A stretch of DNA of 64,000 bases from Voacanga thouarsii (GCA_026120185.1 JANUWF010001179.1:2459501-2523500); one strand, 5' to 3'; positions 1-11,842 are shown, numbered from the stretch's first letter. Numbers and translations are program-made. The notes: a model not told the origin generated them from the letters alone.

Positions 1-1059
1 TATATGCAGAGAAATGAGACATGAAATGTATAGTGGTTCGATCTACCAAGATCTACATCCACTATCTTAAGTTCACACTTAAGAATATTCAATCAGATTT
101 CATTTACCCAACTTAATGGAATCAATCTGTATCAAATACAAGAGAGGATCACCACACTTAGCTTTCCAAAACCTCTCAATCAACCGACAAATCAAAGCTC
201 ACCCCAGATGGGTTTTACACCACAACCTTGGTTTACAAAAGAGATTGAATATCAATGGAACAGTAAAGGCTCACTTCTTTAAGCAGATGTGCACCAAGAA
301 AAAAGCACTAACACTTTTACCTCTTAAACACAATTTGAATTAACTTTGAAGTACTTTAATAAAGGATATTTTTATTTTCTATAGAGCAAGAGTGTTTCTT
401 AGAAGGATAGAGCAAAAATCTACTGTCAAAACAAGTTTAGACGCTTTATATAGAGACATAAAGTGAAGTACCAACGGCTATAAAACGGCTATAATTTTAC
501 TGAAAAATTTACTCACGTTTTGGGCTCATGTTTCGAACGATGATGCATCTAAAAGGTAAGTCCAAAATGGTACTTTTTTAGACAAAAATGATTTAACACT
601 GTTTACAAGATTTTGGATGAATCTTTTGGATACAGAATCATCCAAACTACTCAATCCAAAATTTTGAGATTTAAAACTTTGAAATCTTTTTTATTGTGTG
701 CTTCAAGGTAGAAATAAATTGAATCATAAGGTAAAAAGACATAGGAATTAATAAGTAATATCTTAATAACAATTCCTAATCTAAAGTTCTTCCACAGAGA
801 CTTCTTGGTGTGTAATCTCTTAAGCATAGTCTTCTACTTGATTACCTATTCTTGAATTCTATTTCTTAAGAATTGCTTAGCAATCTTATTTGTATGCCTT
901 AGAAGAACTGAAGTCAAACATGTCCTATTACATATAAATTACACAAGTTAGTCCACATCAATATTTGTCATAAGTCAACACATAGGAGAATGCCCTTATG
1001 GCTAATACTTTTATTTAAACTTTATTATTTGATACTCAAAAGTTCTGTGCGCATTTGAA
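1..1059. other. Unidentified AT-rich non-coding DNA
   Basis: No convincing coding region is visible; the only ORF above 60 codons (116-343) has no recognisable motif. The stretch around 30-70, with the words GTGGTTCGATCTACC and CTACATCCACT, and the doubled AACGGCTATAA near 475-500 recall the style of plant copia LTRs, but I see no second copy in the window to prove it. It may be the end of a retroelement that lies mostly to the left of the window. Confidence 0.3.
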
Positions 1060-1640
1060 AAACATAATTTTATCAAGAATTTCTTCCCTATTTTATTTTA
1101 TTTCAAAAGTGAGCACTTTCCTCAATAGAAGGACAACCCACGTGCAAAGCTTATAAAGCTTCATCTTCAGCCATTTGGTCTTTTAGTCCAGCGATTACAT
1201 TTTTCAACACTCAAACATATCATGCCGAATTGATTAGTGCAATAATGTATCTCATACAGCACTTAGGGATCTTTTACTTGTCATCATAAGCCAATCTTAG
1301 AGTCAATCACCATCGAGATGGCAAATGATTGAATACACTGAGTGTCCCCACCCAGTATCACATGAAAAACCCACAATCATATTCACATAGGTAATTTCCG
1401 AGCATTAAATAGCTAGCAAGATGGCTAATCCCAATGTCCTGTCACTTCGTTTGGAGTATGAGAAATCCCAAAACTGATCAGGTTATATCTATCTTTAATG
1501 TGAGCTAGTCCAAAAGTCAGAGCCCTGTTGAGTACTTAATGCTACTTTATCATATTTCTCGAAGGAATATCAAGAAAACATTTTCTAGGGCTAAAATACC
1601 ATTTTAAAAATATTGATCAATTTTCAAGTAAACATTCCTG
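1060..1640 (-). repeat. Diverged relic of the gypsy-B type LTR
   Basis: The stretch aligns by eye, with many substitutions and small gaps, to part of the gypsy-B LTR at about 47440-47900 and its sister at 55490-55950. Shared words in the same order include CTTAGGGATCTTTTACTTG (one mismatch), TCAATCACCATCGAG, GGGATTGAATACAC (one to two mismatches), CAATGTCCTGTC and CTGATCAGG. Orientation is the same as in element B, so the element it came from ran on the minus strand. Neither end of the LTR can be recognised, so it is an old truncated fragment. Confidence 0.65.
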
Positions 1641-2049
1641 AAACTCACAAAATATAGAAAGACTCATGCCTTTTAATTATTGCATAATGTACGCTAGAAT
1701 GAAATTAGGGAAGATATATCGGTATATTACCATAAAATGCTTTCCTTCATTTAAATAATTTATTCATAAGAACAGGTGGTTTTATAATAATGTACTATTT
1801 GATAATTAAGTTTAAAACATGTATGATCATATTCATGTGTTTAAATAAATCGTATCACGTAACACATACATTTGAAAATGTCTAGGAAGTATAAGAATTG
1901 CATAAAATTCATTTATAGTAATTAATTGAAGTTTAGTGTATAAAAACTTCATTATGCATAAATTTTAAGAAAACGTTTATGTATTAAAATTTGGCAACTA
2001 ATGCTTTCGATCTCAAGTAAGCTCTTACTTGAATATATCCGGAAAACAC
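1641..2049. other. AT-rich spacer, no gene
   Basis: Very AT-rich and without a reading frame or clear family signature. The word CTTCATTATGCAT (1947-1960) recurs at about 17681-17693, in both cases just left of an antisense copia gag remnant. This suggests both copia relics, D and E, are joined here to a related flanking sequence. Confidence 0.35.
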
Positions 2050-2236
2050 TTAGCCATATCAGGATAGCATTTATCTTTATCCGATGCCCTCTCAGCCATC
2101 CTAGTGTTCATGATTGCTCTAGGAACTTCTTACCTTACGGGCCGGCTCTTGTCAGCAAATATGGTAGGCAACAAAACATTGATGTCGTACGCAATAGGCA
2201 TGTTCTTGTGCTTAGACTAGAGAACATTGGACATGG
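2050..2236 (-). pseudogene. Copia gag fragment (distal part of copia-D)
   Basis: Read on the minus strand, this encodes a stretch closely resembling the gag of copia-1 at 5945-6065. It has the TYDI-type start, a FADKSRP stretch (FANKSRL in copia-1) and an IMNTRMA stretch (IINTKMA in copia-1), with a stop right after the FADKSRP segment. The part of gag that should precede it lies at 13227-13455, on the other side of copia-1. The two pieces were therefore one gag gene, split when copia-1 inserted. The plus-strand ORF at 2001-2258 is only its shadow. Confidence 0.75.
2232..2236. repeat. Left target-site duplication of copia-1 (CATGG)
   Basis: CATGG immediately precedes the 5' LTR and recurs at 13222-13226 directly after the 3' LTR. 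A perfect 5-bp duplication is what LTR-retrotransposon integration leaves. It fixes both outer ends of the element. Confidence 0.85.
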
Positions 2237-4099
2237 TATTGGAATATATGCCGTCTAGACTAATTTATTTAATGTAATTATCGAATTTATTAATAAAAGA
2301 ATTTATTCTCAAAATTTGTTTGTAAATTTATATTTTATTTGTGTACGATTTTCACTTGGAAAGGACCTATTGTGTTTAAGTAAGTGATCTATGTAAATGG
2401 TGGTCTTTCACAATAAGGTATGGATCACAGGTTACTTAACACATAAATATTTATTTTTAACCGATTAATGAGATTGTGAATCTCATCATGTTTAGGTTAT
2501 TATGTTATAAATTTCAAATGGAGAATGGCTTACCTTTAGCCAGTGAGTAGTCCACTCACTTCATAGCATAAAGGTATTTCGAATGCGTAGAACGAGGACT
2601 TATAATAGTGGTTTCTAAAAGTACTATTTAGAAGAAATCCAAACTATTACTACTACAATGTGAAGTAATACTCTACTGCTTGAGTATGAGTCGGTGGTCT
2701 GATGAAGTTAGAAGTATATACTTTGATATACTGTAATTGAGGTTCTTTTCTAGAGCTATTATAGTTATATGTTGGGTATATGTGACTAGTTAGTTAAGAC
2801 AAACTTATACAAGATGACTTCTGTGCTATATCGCCAATTGTGACTGTTCAAATGATCTAATTATCTAGGGCCTTAGGGAACATAACTTTGATTTTTTACT
2901 TTAGTGTAGTTCCCTTAGAAAGTGAAAATATTCCAGGAGTTGTGAATCATTGTACTAGAGGTCTAAAGATGGTAGATGTCTATTAGAGAGGTGTTAGAAC
3001 ACTCTTCCTCTCTAATAACACGGCGATGCGTAGATGGGTATTTTAGTCATTACACCTGTAGGTCGAAGACTTTGTTAACGCAACATAGTCCTTGGAGTCA
3101 ATATTTCCTTATGGTGATATTAGAAAATATTTAAAATGTAAAATATGGCTATTTATATAGTAGGGGTATTTTGATCATTTTAGTAGCCAAGGCGATATAT
3201 CTTTTGGTCCTCGAAATGGCTCTTAAGTCTTGAAAGATTTAGATTAAGGAATTAGTCTTGATAATTATGGGTTTTATTTATTAGTCAAATTTATAATTGA
3301 ACTAGAATAAAAATAAAATGTTCGAGAGAAAGTATTTATTTTATCTAGTTTAATTAGTTAATTAATTATTCAAGGCCCAAGGCTCAGATTGAATAATTAA
3401 AAAATTAATCTGGATATAAACTAGATAAAGGTATAAATTTTTATATTGGTCTATTTGAGGTTGTTAATTATTTATTGAGTTGTTTAATAAAGTCCAGAAA
3501 ATAAATAATTGAGATTTCTTATATATAGGTGTCCAAGCCCAAGAATAAATAATTTTATCTAGCCCAATGAATAAGACCAAGGATAAAATAAAATTTTAAA
3601 AAATAAATTAATTAAAATAAAATAATAATAAAAAACAACACGAGATGGATCCCGTGTTGCTTTATGTGAAGGATAACAGAAAGCATAAATGCTTTCTATT
3701 TTCACGCAGTTGGCACTTCTCTCTCAGAGAATTGGGATAGGAAATGAAAAGGAGATCATGCATTGCGTGGGAGTGGCTCTTTGAATTTTTCCAATTCATA
3801 GAAACCCAACTTCATTCACAGAGAGACCTTTTGTGAAGCATTAACAGAAACTAAAAACGTATTGCAAACCCAAATCTTTAAGCTTTTACCGGTTGTGCTA
3901 TGAGTATCATTTTAGAAGATGAAAGGCTTCGCGTGAATGAAATGCAGTCGACATTTGTAAGGACGTGATCCAATAGCTTCAGGTATCCTTATACAGACAT
4001 TTACATTAGCGCAAAGAGGGCTATTCAATCACAGAGGTAAATTTTTCGTTTTACTAGCATGCTTTCGATTTGATGATTTTTTTCCATTTTAAGCCTTCA
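2237..4099 (+). repeat. 5' LTR of copia-1
   Basis: It starts at TATTGGAATATATGCC, matching TGTCGGAATATATACC at the start of the 3' LTR, and ends GCCTTCA two bases before the primer binding site. Length is 1863 bp against about 1848 bp for the 3' LTR once the nested insertion is removed. Related LTRs in the window are 10069-11842, 23831-25633, 15397-17262, 23431-34445 (interrupted) and 43411-45250. Confidence 0.9.
3636..3697 (+). other. Two consecutive hairpins in the copia-1 LTR
   Basis: CAACACG (3636-3642) pairs with CGTGTTG (3653-3659) around a 10-base loop. AGAAAGCAT (3678-3686) pairs with ATGCTTTCT (3689-3697) around two bases. The 3' LTR keeps both (about 12763-12826) with one change in each, the second leaving a G-U pair in RNA. 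The position is a few hundred bases before the LTR end. Confidence 0.6.
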
Positions 4100-4101
4100 A
4101 T

Positions 4102-4112
4102 TGGTATCAGAG
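4102..4112 (+). other. Primer binding site of copia-1 (initiator Met-tRNA)
   Basis: TGGTATCAGAG begins two bases after the 5' LTR. It is the standard plant LTR-retrotransposon site complementary to the 3' end of initiator methionine tRNA, where minus-strand DNA synthesis starts. Confidence 0.9.
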
Positions 4113-5669
4113 TTTGCAAAATATAGGAAGTATGCTAGGCTTAACTAAAACAAGAAAATATTTATTTTGGATTTTTTCTGCGATCCTTCGTCTTTACTGG
4201 TATGGGTAGTTTCACTATAAGCTTCGCGAGTGAAAGCATAGAAACACTATATTTTGATTGCTTTCATAGACATCGTATAACCCCAGTGTTTTTAAGGGTA
4301 TAGGCAGTTGTTTGGATGAGTTTTGATAAAAAAAAAAAAATAGAAGAAAAAATCAAGTACATAGCCTTTGAAACGCAAAGAAAATTTGCTAGAGAAGAAG
4401 GTATTGTAGCAAGCCGCGGAGTTGAGCCGAGCTGAGCCGCCAGAACCTGTGAGAGGAGCCGCCCAACCACCCATCCCAAGGGGTTTTTCCATGGGCCATG
4501 ATCCAGTGTGGCGGGTGCACTGGACCCGAATAAAAAAATTAGTTTTTGGTCCCATACCAGGCGAAGTTATTTTTATTGCAATAGTTAATATTCTTTGAAT
4601 ATTTTGCCTAAAAATAATATTAAACAAGATCATTAATTAATTAATGTGTTTAATTTTATTATTTGGATACTTAGGTTAAAAGAATAGAAAAGTATGAAAA
4701 CGTTTACAGTTTTCTAACATGTTTGTTTCTTTTTGTACCCTATGTGCGCATTTTCTCAAAGACCAAAGTCTTTGGGAATTTTTTACAAAGAAAAACATTT
4801 TTCTTAAATCAAATAGTTAATTTTTATTCGAAAAAAAATTAATTCTTGGATATTTTCTCAAAGATTTTATCCTTGATATAGAAAATATTTTGGATTTAGA
4901 TATTTTTGTGAATTAAAATATAAAATCATTTTGATTGAATTTTAATAAGGAAAATTATTTTTGTCAAATTAATCTTGAGATCAAATTCTCATGAAAGTTT
5001 TATTGTCAATTTTTGAAATTATTAAGTTTATTAACTTAAATAAAATTAATCCATGAAAAATTTCTCAAAGGGTATAAACATTGAAATAGAAATTTTTATG
5101 ATTTTAGATATGTTATTTTGAGTTAAAAGAAAAATTAATTGAAAGTTTCAAAAGATATTTTCCAAGAAAACCCCTTATTTTAAAATACTAAGTATGAGAG
5201 GGGTTCCAACGGCCCCACAGCTTCCATCATAATCCTCATTGAAAATCGTAAGTCCCCTTGTGTCACCCTGGGAGTGAACTCAAATAGGATGGGAATACCA
5301 TAAGGATCTAGAACTAATGGATGGATGTAATTAATAACTCAGGACACGTGTTATGATCGGCTAGCCCACGTTGGAGGTTATAGTGCGGGGAATGTCCATA
5401 GGAAATGAGAAGGAATGGTTATCCCACGATGGAGTTATTTTCTAGATCATTGCCTAGAAAAATAATTAATTTGTGGTAGTTAATACACTTAGCTTAGGAA
5501 ACTATTAATCTTCCCAATAAGCTATGTCAGTTTTTCTAAGAGCTAAATTAATCATATTAAAGATAATAGTGATGGGGTTAACTATTATCGGATTTAATAT
5601 GAGGATAAAGTTACAAATTATTTTATTTTTTATAAACTGAGTTTTCTTTTATTTTTCAATTTTTTAGAA
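4113..5669 (+). other. Long untranslated leader of copia-1, with GC-rich island
   Basis: About 1.55 kb between the primer binding site and gag, with no reading frame. A GC-rich island at about 4411-4530 carries repeated AGCCG words in otherwise AT-rich DNA. The part at 5195-5560 (AGGGGTTCCAACGGCCCC onward) is recognisable in the leaders of copia-D (about 13880-14190, minus), E (18090-18390, minus) and F (41930-42215, minus). It is a conserved non-coding segment that may hold packaging or translation signals; that role is inference. Confidence 0.6.
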
Positions 5670-6233
5670 ATGGTTGGTGGAGGTTCTTTTAGTTCTTTGG
5701 TCATTATTGTCTGTGAGAATTAACTAATGGGTCCAAATTATGTGGATTGAAAAAGGAACTTGGCCATAATACTCACTACTGAGGAGTATAAGTATGTCCT
5801 CTTTGAAACCTGTCATGTTATCGAGGAGAGTTCTACCATTGAGGAGCGTGAGGCTGAGAAAACATAGAAGAAGGCTAACAAAATGACTCGATACTACATG
5901 TTAGCCTCCATATCTAATTTGCTCCAGTCAAAACATAAGCATATGGCCACTACATATGACATTAGCCAATCATTAGCCACGATGTTCGCCAATAAGAGCC
6001 GGCTTATAAGGCAGGAAGCTCTTAGGATGATTATAAACACTAAGATGGCTAAGGGAGCATTAGTCAGGGAGCATATGCTCAAAATGATTGCTGCTTTTGA
6101 GGAAACAAAAGACTTAGGGGCTGTTGTTGACCCCCAAAAGCCAAGTGGACATGGTTCTCAAATCTTTACTAGGCTCTTTTACTCGGTTCAAGTTGAACTA
6201 CAACATGAACAAGTTAAATATGAGTTTAACTGA
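5670..6233 (+). pseudogene. Copia gag (N-terminal and central part), broken
   Basis: Capsid-type gag of copia-1. The start ATG at 5670 matches the gag starts of D, E and F. Recognisable family features are the GPNYVD-KRN stretch, EEYKYVL, then MTRYYMLAS and TYDI further on. Three in-frame stops interrupt the first 70 codons, one replacing the tryptophan expected after GPNYVD; the last 116 codons (from 5883) are open. Frame is lost before the zinc knuckle. Confidence 0.8.
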
Positions 6234-6299
6234 GTTAATAAAAGAGCTCTAGGTGGTAGAGAAGGTCATAAAGCCACAGTCCAAGCCTATGATTGCTAG

Positions 6300-6508
6300 G
6301 ACTTTTTTCTTCCAGAATTGGGCCCAAGCCCAGGAAGTTTGAGAAGAAGAAAAAGGGAAACGCACAAGCCTAGCCCAAGAACTAGCCCAATAAGCCCAAA
6401 GGCAAATGCTTCAAGTGCGGGTAGAAGGGACACTGAAAAAGGGAGTATCCAGAACTTCAGGCTAAGAAAAACCCTGCAGGTGTTATTCTCTATCTAGAGT
6501 CAATTTCA
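6300..6508 (+). pseudogene. Copia gag nucleocapsid (zinc knuckle) remnant
   Basis: A basic lysine-rich stretch is followed at 6407-6448 by a CCHC zinc knuckle read as C-F-K-C-G-stop-K-G-H-stop-K-R-E-Y. Two stops interrupt it and the last cysteine has become tyrosine. In copia this motif packages the RNA; here it cannot fold. It lies directly before the protease, as expected for copia. Confidence 0.7.
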
Positions 6509-7177
6509 ATGGTTGGATTAACTTTCACTTGGATTGTTGATTCTAATGCCACTGATCATATCTGTAACTCCTTGCAGGGGTTTAGGAAGATAAGAAAACT
6601 CCAGAAGGGCGAGCATGGACTACGAGTAGGAAATGGAACACGAGTATGGGCCCTTGTAGTGGGAGAGCTGAATCTTGTTTTTTATTGTAATAAAGTAGTT
6701 GTATTAAAGGATATTTTATATGTACCCGATTTTAGATAGAATTTGATTTCGGTTGCAAAGTTAATATATCATGGATATTCTATTTCTTTCCATTCTGGTA
6801 TTACTATCAGTAGAAATGAAGAAGTTTTATGTATAGGGTACATGTATGGAAACTTATTCTTTTTAAATCCTACAAACAATCAAATAAATAACGCTCAAAC
6901 TGAACTTTTAAGTAAGAAGAGAAATACCAATGTTAATAACTCATATATTTGGCATCTAAGGTTGGGCAATATTAACTCAACAAGGATTCAGAGGTTAATC
7001 CATGATGGGCCCTTGGGCTCATTAAGATTGAAAAGTTGGCCTCAGTGTGACTCCTGCATTATAGGAAAAATAACTAAAAGGTTGTTCACCCAAAAGGCTG
7101 ATAGAGCCAAGGAGATATTAGACCTTGTTTATACTGATGTGTGTGGTCCTTTGTCTACTCAAGCTAGGGGGTTTTGA
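6509..7177 (+). pseudogene. Copia protease and GAG-pre-integrase domain
   Basis: One frame with a single internal stop at 6737-6739. The protease start reads WIVDSNATDHICNSLQGF: family members have Asp-Ser-Gly-Ala at the active site, and the glycine is Asn here. This is followed by LRVGNGTRV and KDILYVPDFR. The GAG-pre-integrase and zinc-finger region follows: LISVAKL, then WHLRLGN, IQRLIHDGPLG, and the Cys pair in CDSCIIGK, giving the H-H-C-C arrangement of copia integrase. The frame ends just after the first integrase-core segment (YTDVCGPL). The core continues in another frame from 7125, so a frameshift of the pol reading frame lies near 7170. Confidence 0.85.
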
Positions 7178-7586
7178 ATACTTCATCACTTTCATGGATG
7201 ATTGTACAAGGTTTGGTTATGTCTACATGATGAGGCACAAGTTTGACTCTTTTGACAAGTTCAAAGAGTTTAAAGTTGAAGTAGAGCTTCGAACAAGTAA
7301 ATTGATCAAAACCTTACGATTGAATCATAGTGGAGAGTACCTCCTCAGTGAATTCAAAGATTACATGGTACACTATAGGATAGTATCCCAACTCTCTGCG
7401 CCGAGTACACCCCAGCAGAATGGAGTAGCTAAGAGAAGGAACAGGACATTAATGGAAATAGTCCAAAGCATGATGTCTCATGCTACTTTTTCGGTCTCTT
7501 TTTGGGGATATGCCTTGGAAACAATGACATACAATCTGAACTTGGTGCCTTCCAAGTCAGTACCTAAGATACCCTATGAAATATAG
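7125..7586 (+). pseudogene. Copia integrase catalytic core, active site lost
   Basis: After the frameshift the core continues as EYFITFMDDCTRFGYVY, then KFKEFKVEVE, TPQQNGVAKRRNRT and SFWGYALET, all typical of copia integrase. The DDE triad is damaged: the segment that should hold the second aspartate (DRGGEY type) reads LNHSGEY, and the glutamate of NGVAERRN is lysine. It therefore cannot have catalysed integration in its present form. Confidence 0.85.
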
Positions 7587-8060
7587 GCTGGATGTAAGCT
7601 AAGTCTAAATTATCTCAAGATATGGGGCTATCTGGCTTATATACTAATCAAGGGAGACAAGTTAGAACCAAGATCAAAATTATGCTTCTTTGTTAGGTAT
7701 CCAAAAAGAACAAAAAGAGGTTATTTTTATCATCACAAGAAGTAGAAAGTACTGGTAAGTACTAATGCTAGATACTTGGAGGATGATCAAAGTACTTTCA
7801 TTAAAGGTTCAACAAGTTTAGAACTCGAGGAGAAGTTATCTTCGGAATCAACTTCTTCAGACTCAATTATGGAACAAGAAGAGGCACAACCTCAAGAACC
7901 TGTACAAACGAAGCTTTGTCGTAGTGGAAGGGTATCTAAAGTTTCAGAAAGATGGACAGAAAAGGCTTTCGAGCAGGTTTTTGACCATCAGAACAAGATT
8001 CTGCTAGATACGAGGAGACTATTGCTGATGCTGATATAGATCTATGGCATGAAGTAATCA
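7587..8060 (+). pseudogene. Copia integrase C-terminus and linker, degenerate
   Basis: This links the integrase to reverse transcriptase. It contains a recognisable WGYLAYI-like segment and FVRYPKRTKRGYFYHH-like residues around 7620-7740 with stops. An acidic linker frame follows at 7776-8039, with a serine- and glutamate-rich stretch and the LCRSGRVSK segment seen in copia linkers before the reverse transcriptase. Confidence 0.65.
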
Positions 8061-8733
8061 AAGACGAGATTGAGTCTATATACTTCAATTAGGTTTGGGA
8101 TCTTGTAGCTTCACCTAAAAGGATAAAACCCATTGGTTGTAAGTGGCTATACAAAAGAAAGAGGGGAGTAGATAGGAAAATGGAAACCTTTAAAGCTAGG
8201 CTTGTGGCGAAAGGGTATACTCAGAAAGAGAGAATCGATTATGATGAAACATTTTCCCTGGTAGCCATGCATAAGTCCATCCGTATCCTCCTTGCCATTG
8301 CATATCATTACGACTATGAGATATGGAAAATGGGTGTCAAGATGGTATTTCTTAATGGCCATCTTAACTAAAACATCTATATGTCCCAACCGGAAGGTTT
8401 TATTGCTAAAGGCCAAGAACATATGGTCTACAAGCTTAAGAAGTCCATTTATGAACTTAAGCAAGCATCTAGAATATGGAACATTTGTTTTGACGAAACT
8501 ATAAAGTCTTACGGTTTCATTCAAAACGAGGATGAACCATACGTGTAAAGGAAATTAGATAGCATAAATGTGATTTTTCTTGTCCTATATATAGATGGCA
8601 TTCTACTCATTAGGAATTATGTAGGGACATTGTCATCTGCTAAGGTTTGGCTGTCAAGTCAATTTAGTATGAAGGACTTAGGAGAAGCCAGTTACATTCT
8701 TAGGATTAAGCTACTTAGAAATAGGAAGTAGAC
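8061..8733 (+). pseudogene. Copia reverse transcriptase (RVT_2), broken
   Basis: Family landmarks in order: VWDL (8093), KPIGCKWLYKRKR, TFKARLVAKGYTQ, IDYDETFS, VKMVFLNGHLN, then after a stop MSQPEGFI, VYKLKKSIYELKQASR, and VLYIDGILL at about 8581-8607. The copia catalytic box is YVDD. Here the second Asp is Gly, so the polymerase site is dead. At least three stops (8094 region, 8368-8370, 8546-8548) also interrupt the frame. Confidence 0.85.
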
Positions 8734-9520
8734 AATGTTAGGATTATCCCAAATGACATACATTGACAAGATACTGGCCAAGTTTAGCATGGACTCATGC
8801 AAGGGAGCTCTAATCCCTTGTAGATATGGGTTGTCTTTTTGTTCTAAGGACTATCCTAAATCTCAAGAGGAAAAAGATAGGATGAGTAGGATTCCCTATG
8901 CTTCGACTGTGGGAAGTCTCATGTACGCCATGTTGTGCACTAGGCGGGATATCTGTTTTGCCATAGGCATAGTTAGCAGATATCAGTTAAACCCTGGGGA
9001 GGTTCATTGGCAAGTTGAAAAGTATATTCTTAAGTACCTTAATGGTAGAAAAGATTATATGCTGGTTTACATGGCTGACGACTTGGTTCCTACTGGATAC
9101 ACAGACTCAGATTTCTAAGCAAATAAGGATGAGAGAAAATCCACTAGTGGATATGTCTTCACCTTGTCTGAAGGAGCTATTTTATGGAGGAGTATCGAGC
9201 AATCTTGTATTACTGACTCAACCATGGAAGCTGAGTATGTGATAACTTTAGAAGCATCCAAGGAATCAGTTTGGCTCCAGAAGTTCCTTTCAGAACTTGG
9301 AGTTGTGCCACATATGGACAGACCGATTATGGTGTATTGCGACAACTCTACAACAGTCTCGCAATCTAAAGAACCGATGAATCATAAGAAGGGGGAAGCA
9401 CATCCAGAGGAAGTACCACCTAATCCGGGATTTTATTCAGAGATGGGAAATCGTGGTGGAACAGATAGTCTCAAAGAACAACCTGGCAGATCCCTTCACC
9501 AAGCCTTTAGCTGAAAGAGT
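8734..9520 (+). pseudogene. Copia reverse transcriptase thumb and RNase H
   Basis: This continues the polymerase with LSQMTYIDKILAKF, PYASTVGSLMYAM and CTRRDICFAIGIVSR. RNase H then follows: TGYTDSDF (first acidic residue), a stop at 9116-9118, then KSTSGYVFTLSEGAILWRS, TMEAEY (second) and VYCDNSTT (third). The catalytic residues of RNase H are still recognisable although the frame is interrupted, with the last third frameshifted relative to the expected product. Confidence 0.85.
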
Positions 9521-9574
9521 CTTCAAAAGACACTTAGACGCCATAGGGGTGGGCACCTACGGACTTTTTTAGTC

Positions 9575-9594
9575 TTAGAGTGCAAGTAAGAGAT
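9575..9594 (+). other. Polypurine tract of copia-1
   Basis: GTGCAAGTAAGAGAT ends exactly where the 3' LTR starts (TGTCGG). Copia elements of this type carry a purine-rich tract here that primes plus-strand DNA synthesis. Confidence 0.7.
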
Positions 9595-10068
9595 TGTCGG
9601 AATATATACCGTCTAGACTAATTTATCTGATGTAATTATCAAATTTATTAATAAAAGAATTTATTCTCAAAATTTATTTGTGAATTTAGATTTTATTTGT
9701 GCATGATTTTCATTTGGAAAGAACTCATTGTGTTTAAGTAAGTGATCCATGTGAATGGTAGTCTTTCACAGTAAGGCATAGATCACGAGTTACTTAGCAC
9801 ATAAATATTTGTTCTTAACCGATTGATGAGAATTGGAATCTCATCATGTTTAGGTTATTGCGTTATGAATTTCAAATAGGGAATGGCTTACATTTAACCA
9901 GTGAGTAGTCCACTCACTTCATAGCATAAGTGTATTTCGAATACGTTGAACAGGACTTGTAATAGTGGTTTCTAAAAGTACTATTTAGAAGAAACCCAGA
10001 CTATTACTGCTACAACGTGGACTAATACTCTACCGCTTGAGTATGAGTTGGTGGTCTGACAAAGCTAA

Positions 10069-11842
10069 TGTTGGAAAATATGCCCTCTTAGACTAGGTTT
10101 TTAGTGTAAACAACGAATATTTTAATAAAAGAGTTTATTTTTAGAATTTTTTTGTAAATTTACATTTTATTTGTGCACAATTACGCTTGGAAAAGACCGA
10201 TTGTGGTTAAGTAAATGGTCCGTGTGAATGGTGGTCTTGCACAGTAAGGTATGGATCACGGGTTACTCAACATATAAACGTTTGTTCTTAACCGATTGAT
10301 GAGAATGAGAATCTCATCATGTTTAGGTTATTATGTTATGAATTCCATATAGGGAATGGCTTACCTTTAGCCAGTGAGTAGTCTACTCACTTCATGACAT
10401 AAGCGTATTTCGAATACGTAGTATATGACCTGTAGTAGTGGTTTCTTAAAGTACTATATGGTAGAAACCTAGACTAATACTGCTACAGTGTGGACTTGTA
10501 CTCTACGACTTGAGTATGAGTTAGTGGTCTGACGAAGCTGGAAGCATGTACTTTGATTTACTTTTAGTTGAGGTTCCATCATAGGACCAATATACTTGCA
10601 TGTTGGGTATATATAACTAGTTAGTTAAGACAGACTTGTACAAGAGAGTTTCTATACTATATCACCACTTGTGGTTGTCTGAATGATCTAAATATCCAGG
10701 GCCCTGGGAAACATGACTTAGATGTTTGCTTTCGGGTAGCTCCCTTGGAAAACAGAAACAATCCAGGAAGTCGTGAATCATTGGACTAGAAGCCTAAGGA
10801 TGGTAGATGTCATTTAGAGAGGTGTTAGTACATTTCTTCCTCTCTAATTTACGGCGATATATAGAGGGGTATTTTAGTCACTTTACCTGTAGGTCGGAGA
10901 CTTTGCTAAACACAGCATTGTTCTTGGGATCAATATTTTCATATGGTGATATTATGAAATATTTATAATGTAAAATACAGCTATTTATATGGCAAGGATA
11001 TTTTGGCCATTTTAGTATCCAAGGCAGTGTGTCTCTTGGTCCCCAGTATAGACCGTAAGTCCTAATTATATACAGGCTAAGGAATTTGTCTTAAATTAAA
11101 TGGAAATTATTTTATTTAAGTAGCCTGATTTAATTATTGGGCTAGAATAAAATAAAGGTCCACACAGAGAGAGAGAATTAATTAAATTAGTTTGGTAGGT
11201 TAATTAATTATTCATGGCTTTGGCCCAGTTTGAATAATTAAAGATTGACCTGGGACCAAACTAATATAGGCTTGTTAATTGGACTAGTTTGTTTGGGCTG
11301 AAAAAATTAATTATTTTTTGGGCCATTTATTTGGTTCTAATTAGAATAATTAATTTAGTCCAAAAGGCTAAACTAAGAGTCTAATGGGCCAATCCAGTTT
11401 AACCTAAGGTTTTATTTAGGTTAAACAGGAGAACAAAGACGGACCTCACTTTCAACATTATTCCTTCTGCTTCTTCTCTTCTCTCTGAAAAAATTCCTTA
11501 ACCTTGTGAGTTGTTCACCAAACGTGGATTAGGCAGGCCATATACTGGAATATCGAGAGGTTGGCATTCATATACATGCACAGATGGAATAAGAGGTTTG
11601 CAGGAATCGCACCAGAGTTTTCCACCAGCGCACCTACCCCGGTTCCACACATTTCGATCAAGCTAACTTTAAGAACAAAAAGAAGAGGTAAGTTTTTTTC
11701 CTCTTGGATCTCTTCTAGACCGAGATCGGTGCTGCTTGAGGCCGCCGAAACCAGCGCCGGCTATGTTCTAGAAGCCGCCTGCGTTTTTTTTGTTCTTTAG
11801 TTTTGCTTCCGTTGTGTGCTATACTTCCCTTTTAAATCCTCA
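10069..11842 (+). mobile_element. Solo LTR of a related copia family
   Basis: A 1774-bp unit running from TGTTGGAAAATATGCCC to ATCCTCA, flanked by GCTAA (10064-10068) and GCTAG (11843-11847), a 5-bp duplication with one mismatch. No internal region is present, so it is a solo LTR left by recombination between two LTRs of one element. It resembles 23831-25633 (close to nine bases in ten over the first 200 bp) and, less closely, the LTR it sits in. Confidence 0.9.
11397..11426 (+). other. Perfect 11-bp inverted repeat in solo LTR
   Basis: GTTTAACCTAA (11397-11407) pairs with TTAGGTTAAAC (11416-11426) around an 8-base loop. The sister LTR has a weaker version near 25158-25190. It sits where copia-1 carries its own, unrelated pair of hairpins. 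Confidence 0.6.

Noticed and set aside
2001..2258. 85-codon plus-strand ORF
   Set aside because: It is the shadow of an antisense copia gag fragment and runs over the copia-1 boundary.
4264..4633. Overlapping minus-strand ORFs in copia-1 leader
   Set aside because: They cross a poly-A run and a GC-rich island, share no motif with anything and have no counterpart in the other leaders.
11561..11800. 79-codon ORF in solo LTR
   Set aside because: The sister LTR at 23831-25633 does not keep the frame; it lies in the GC-rich end of the LTR.
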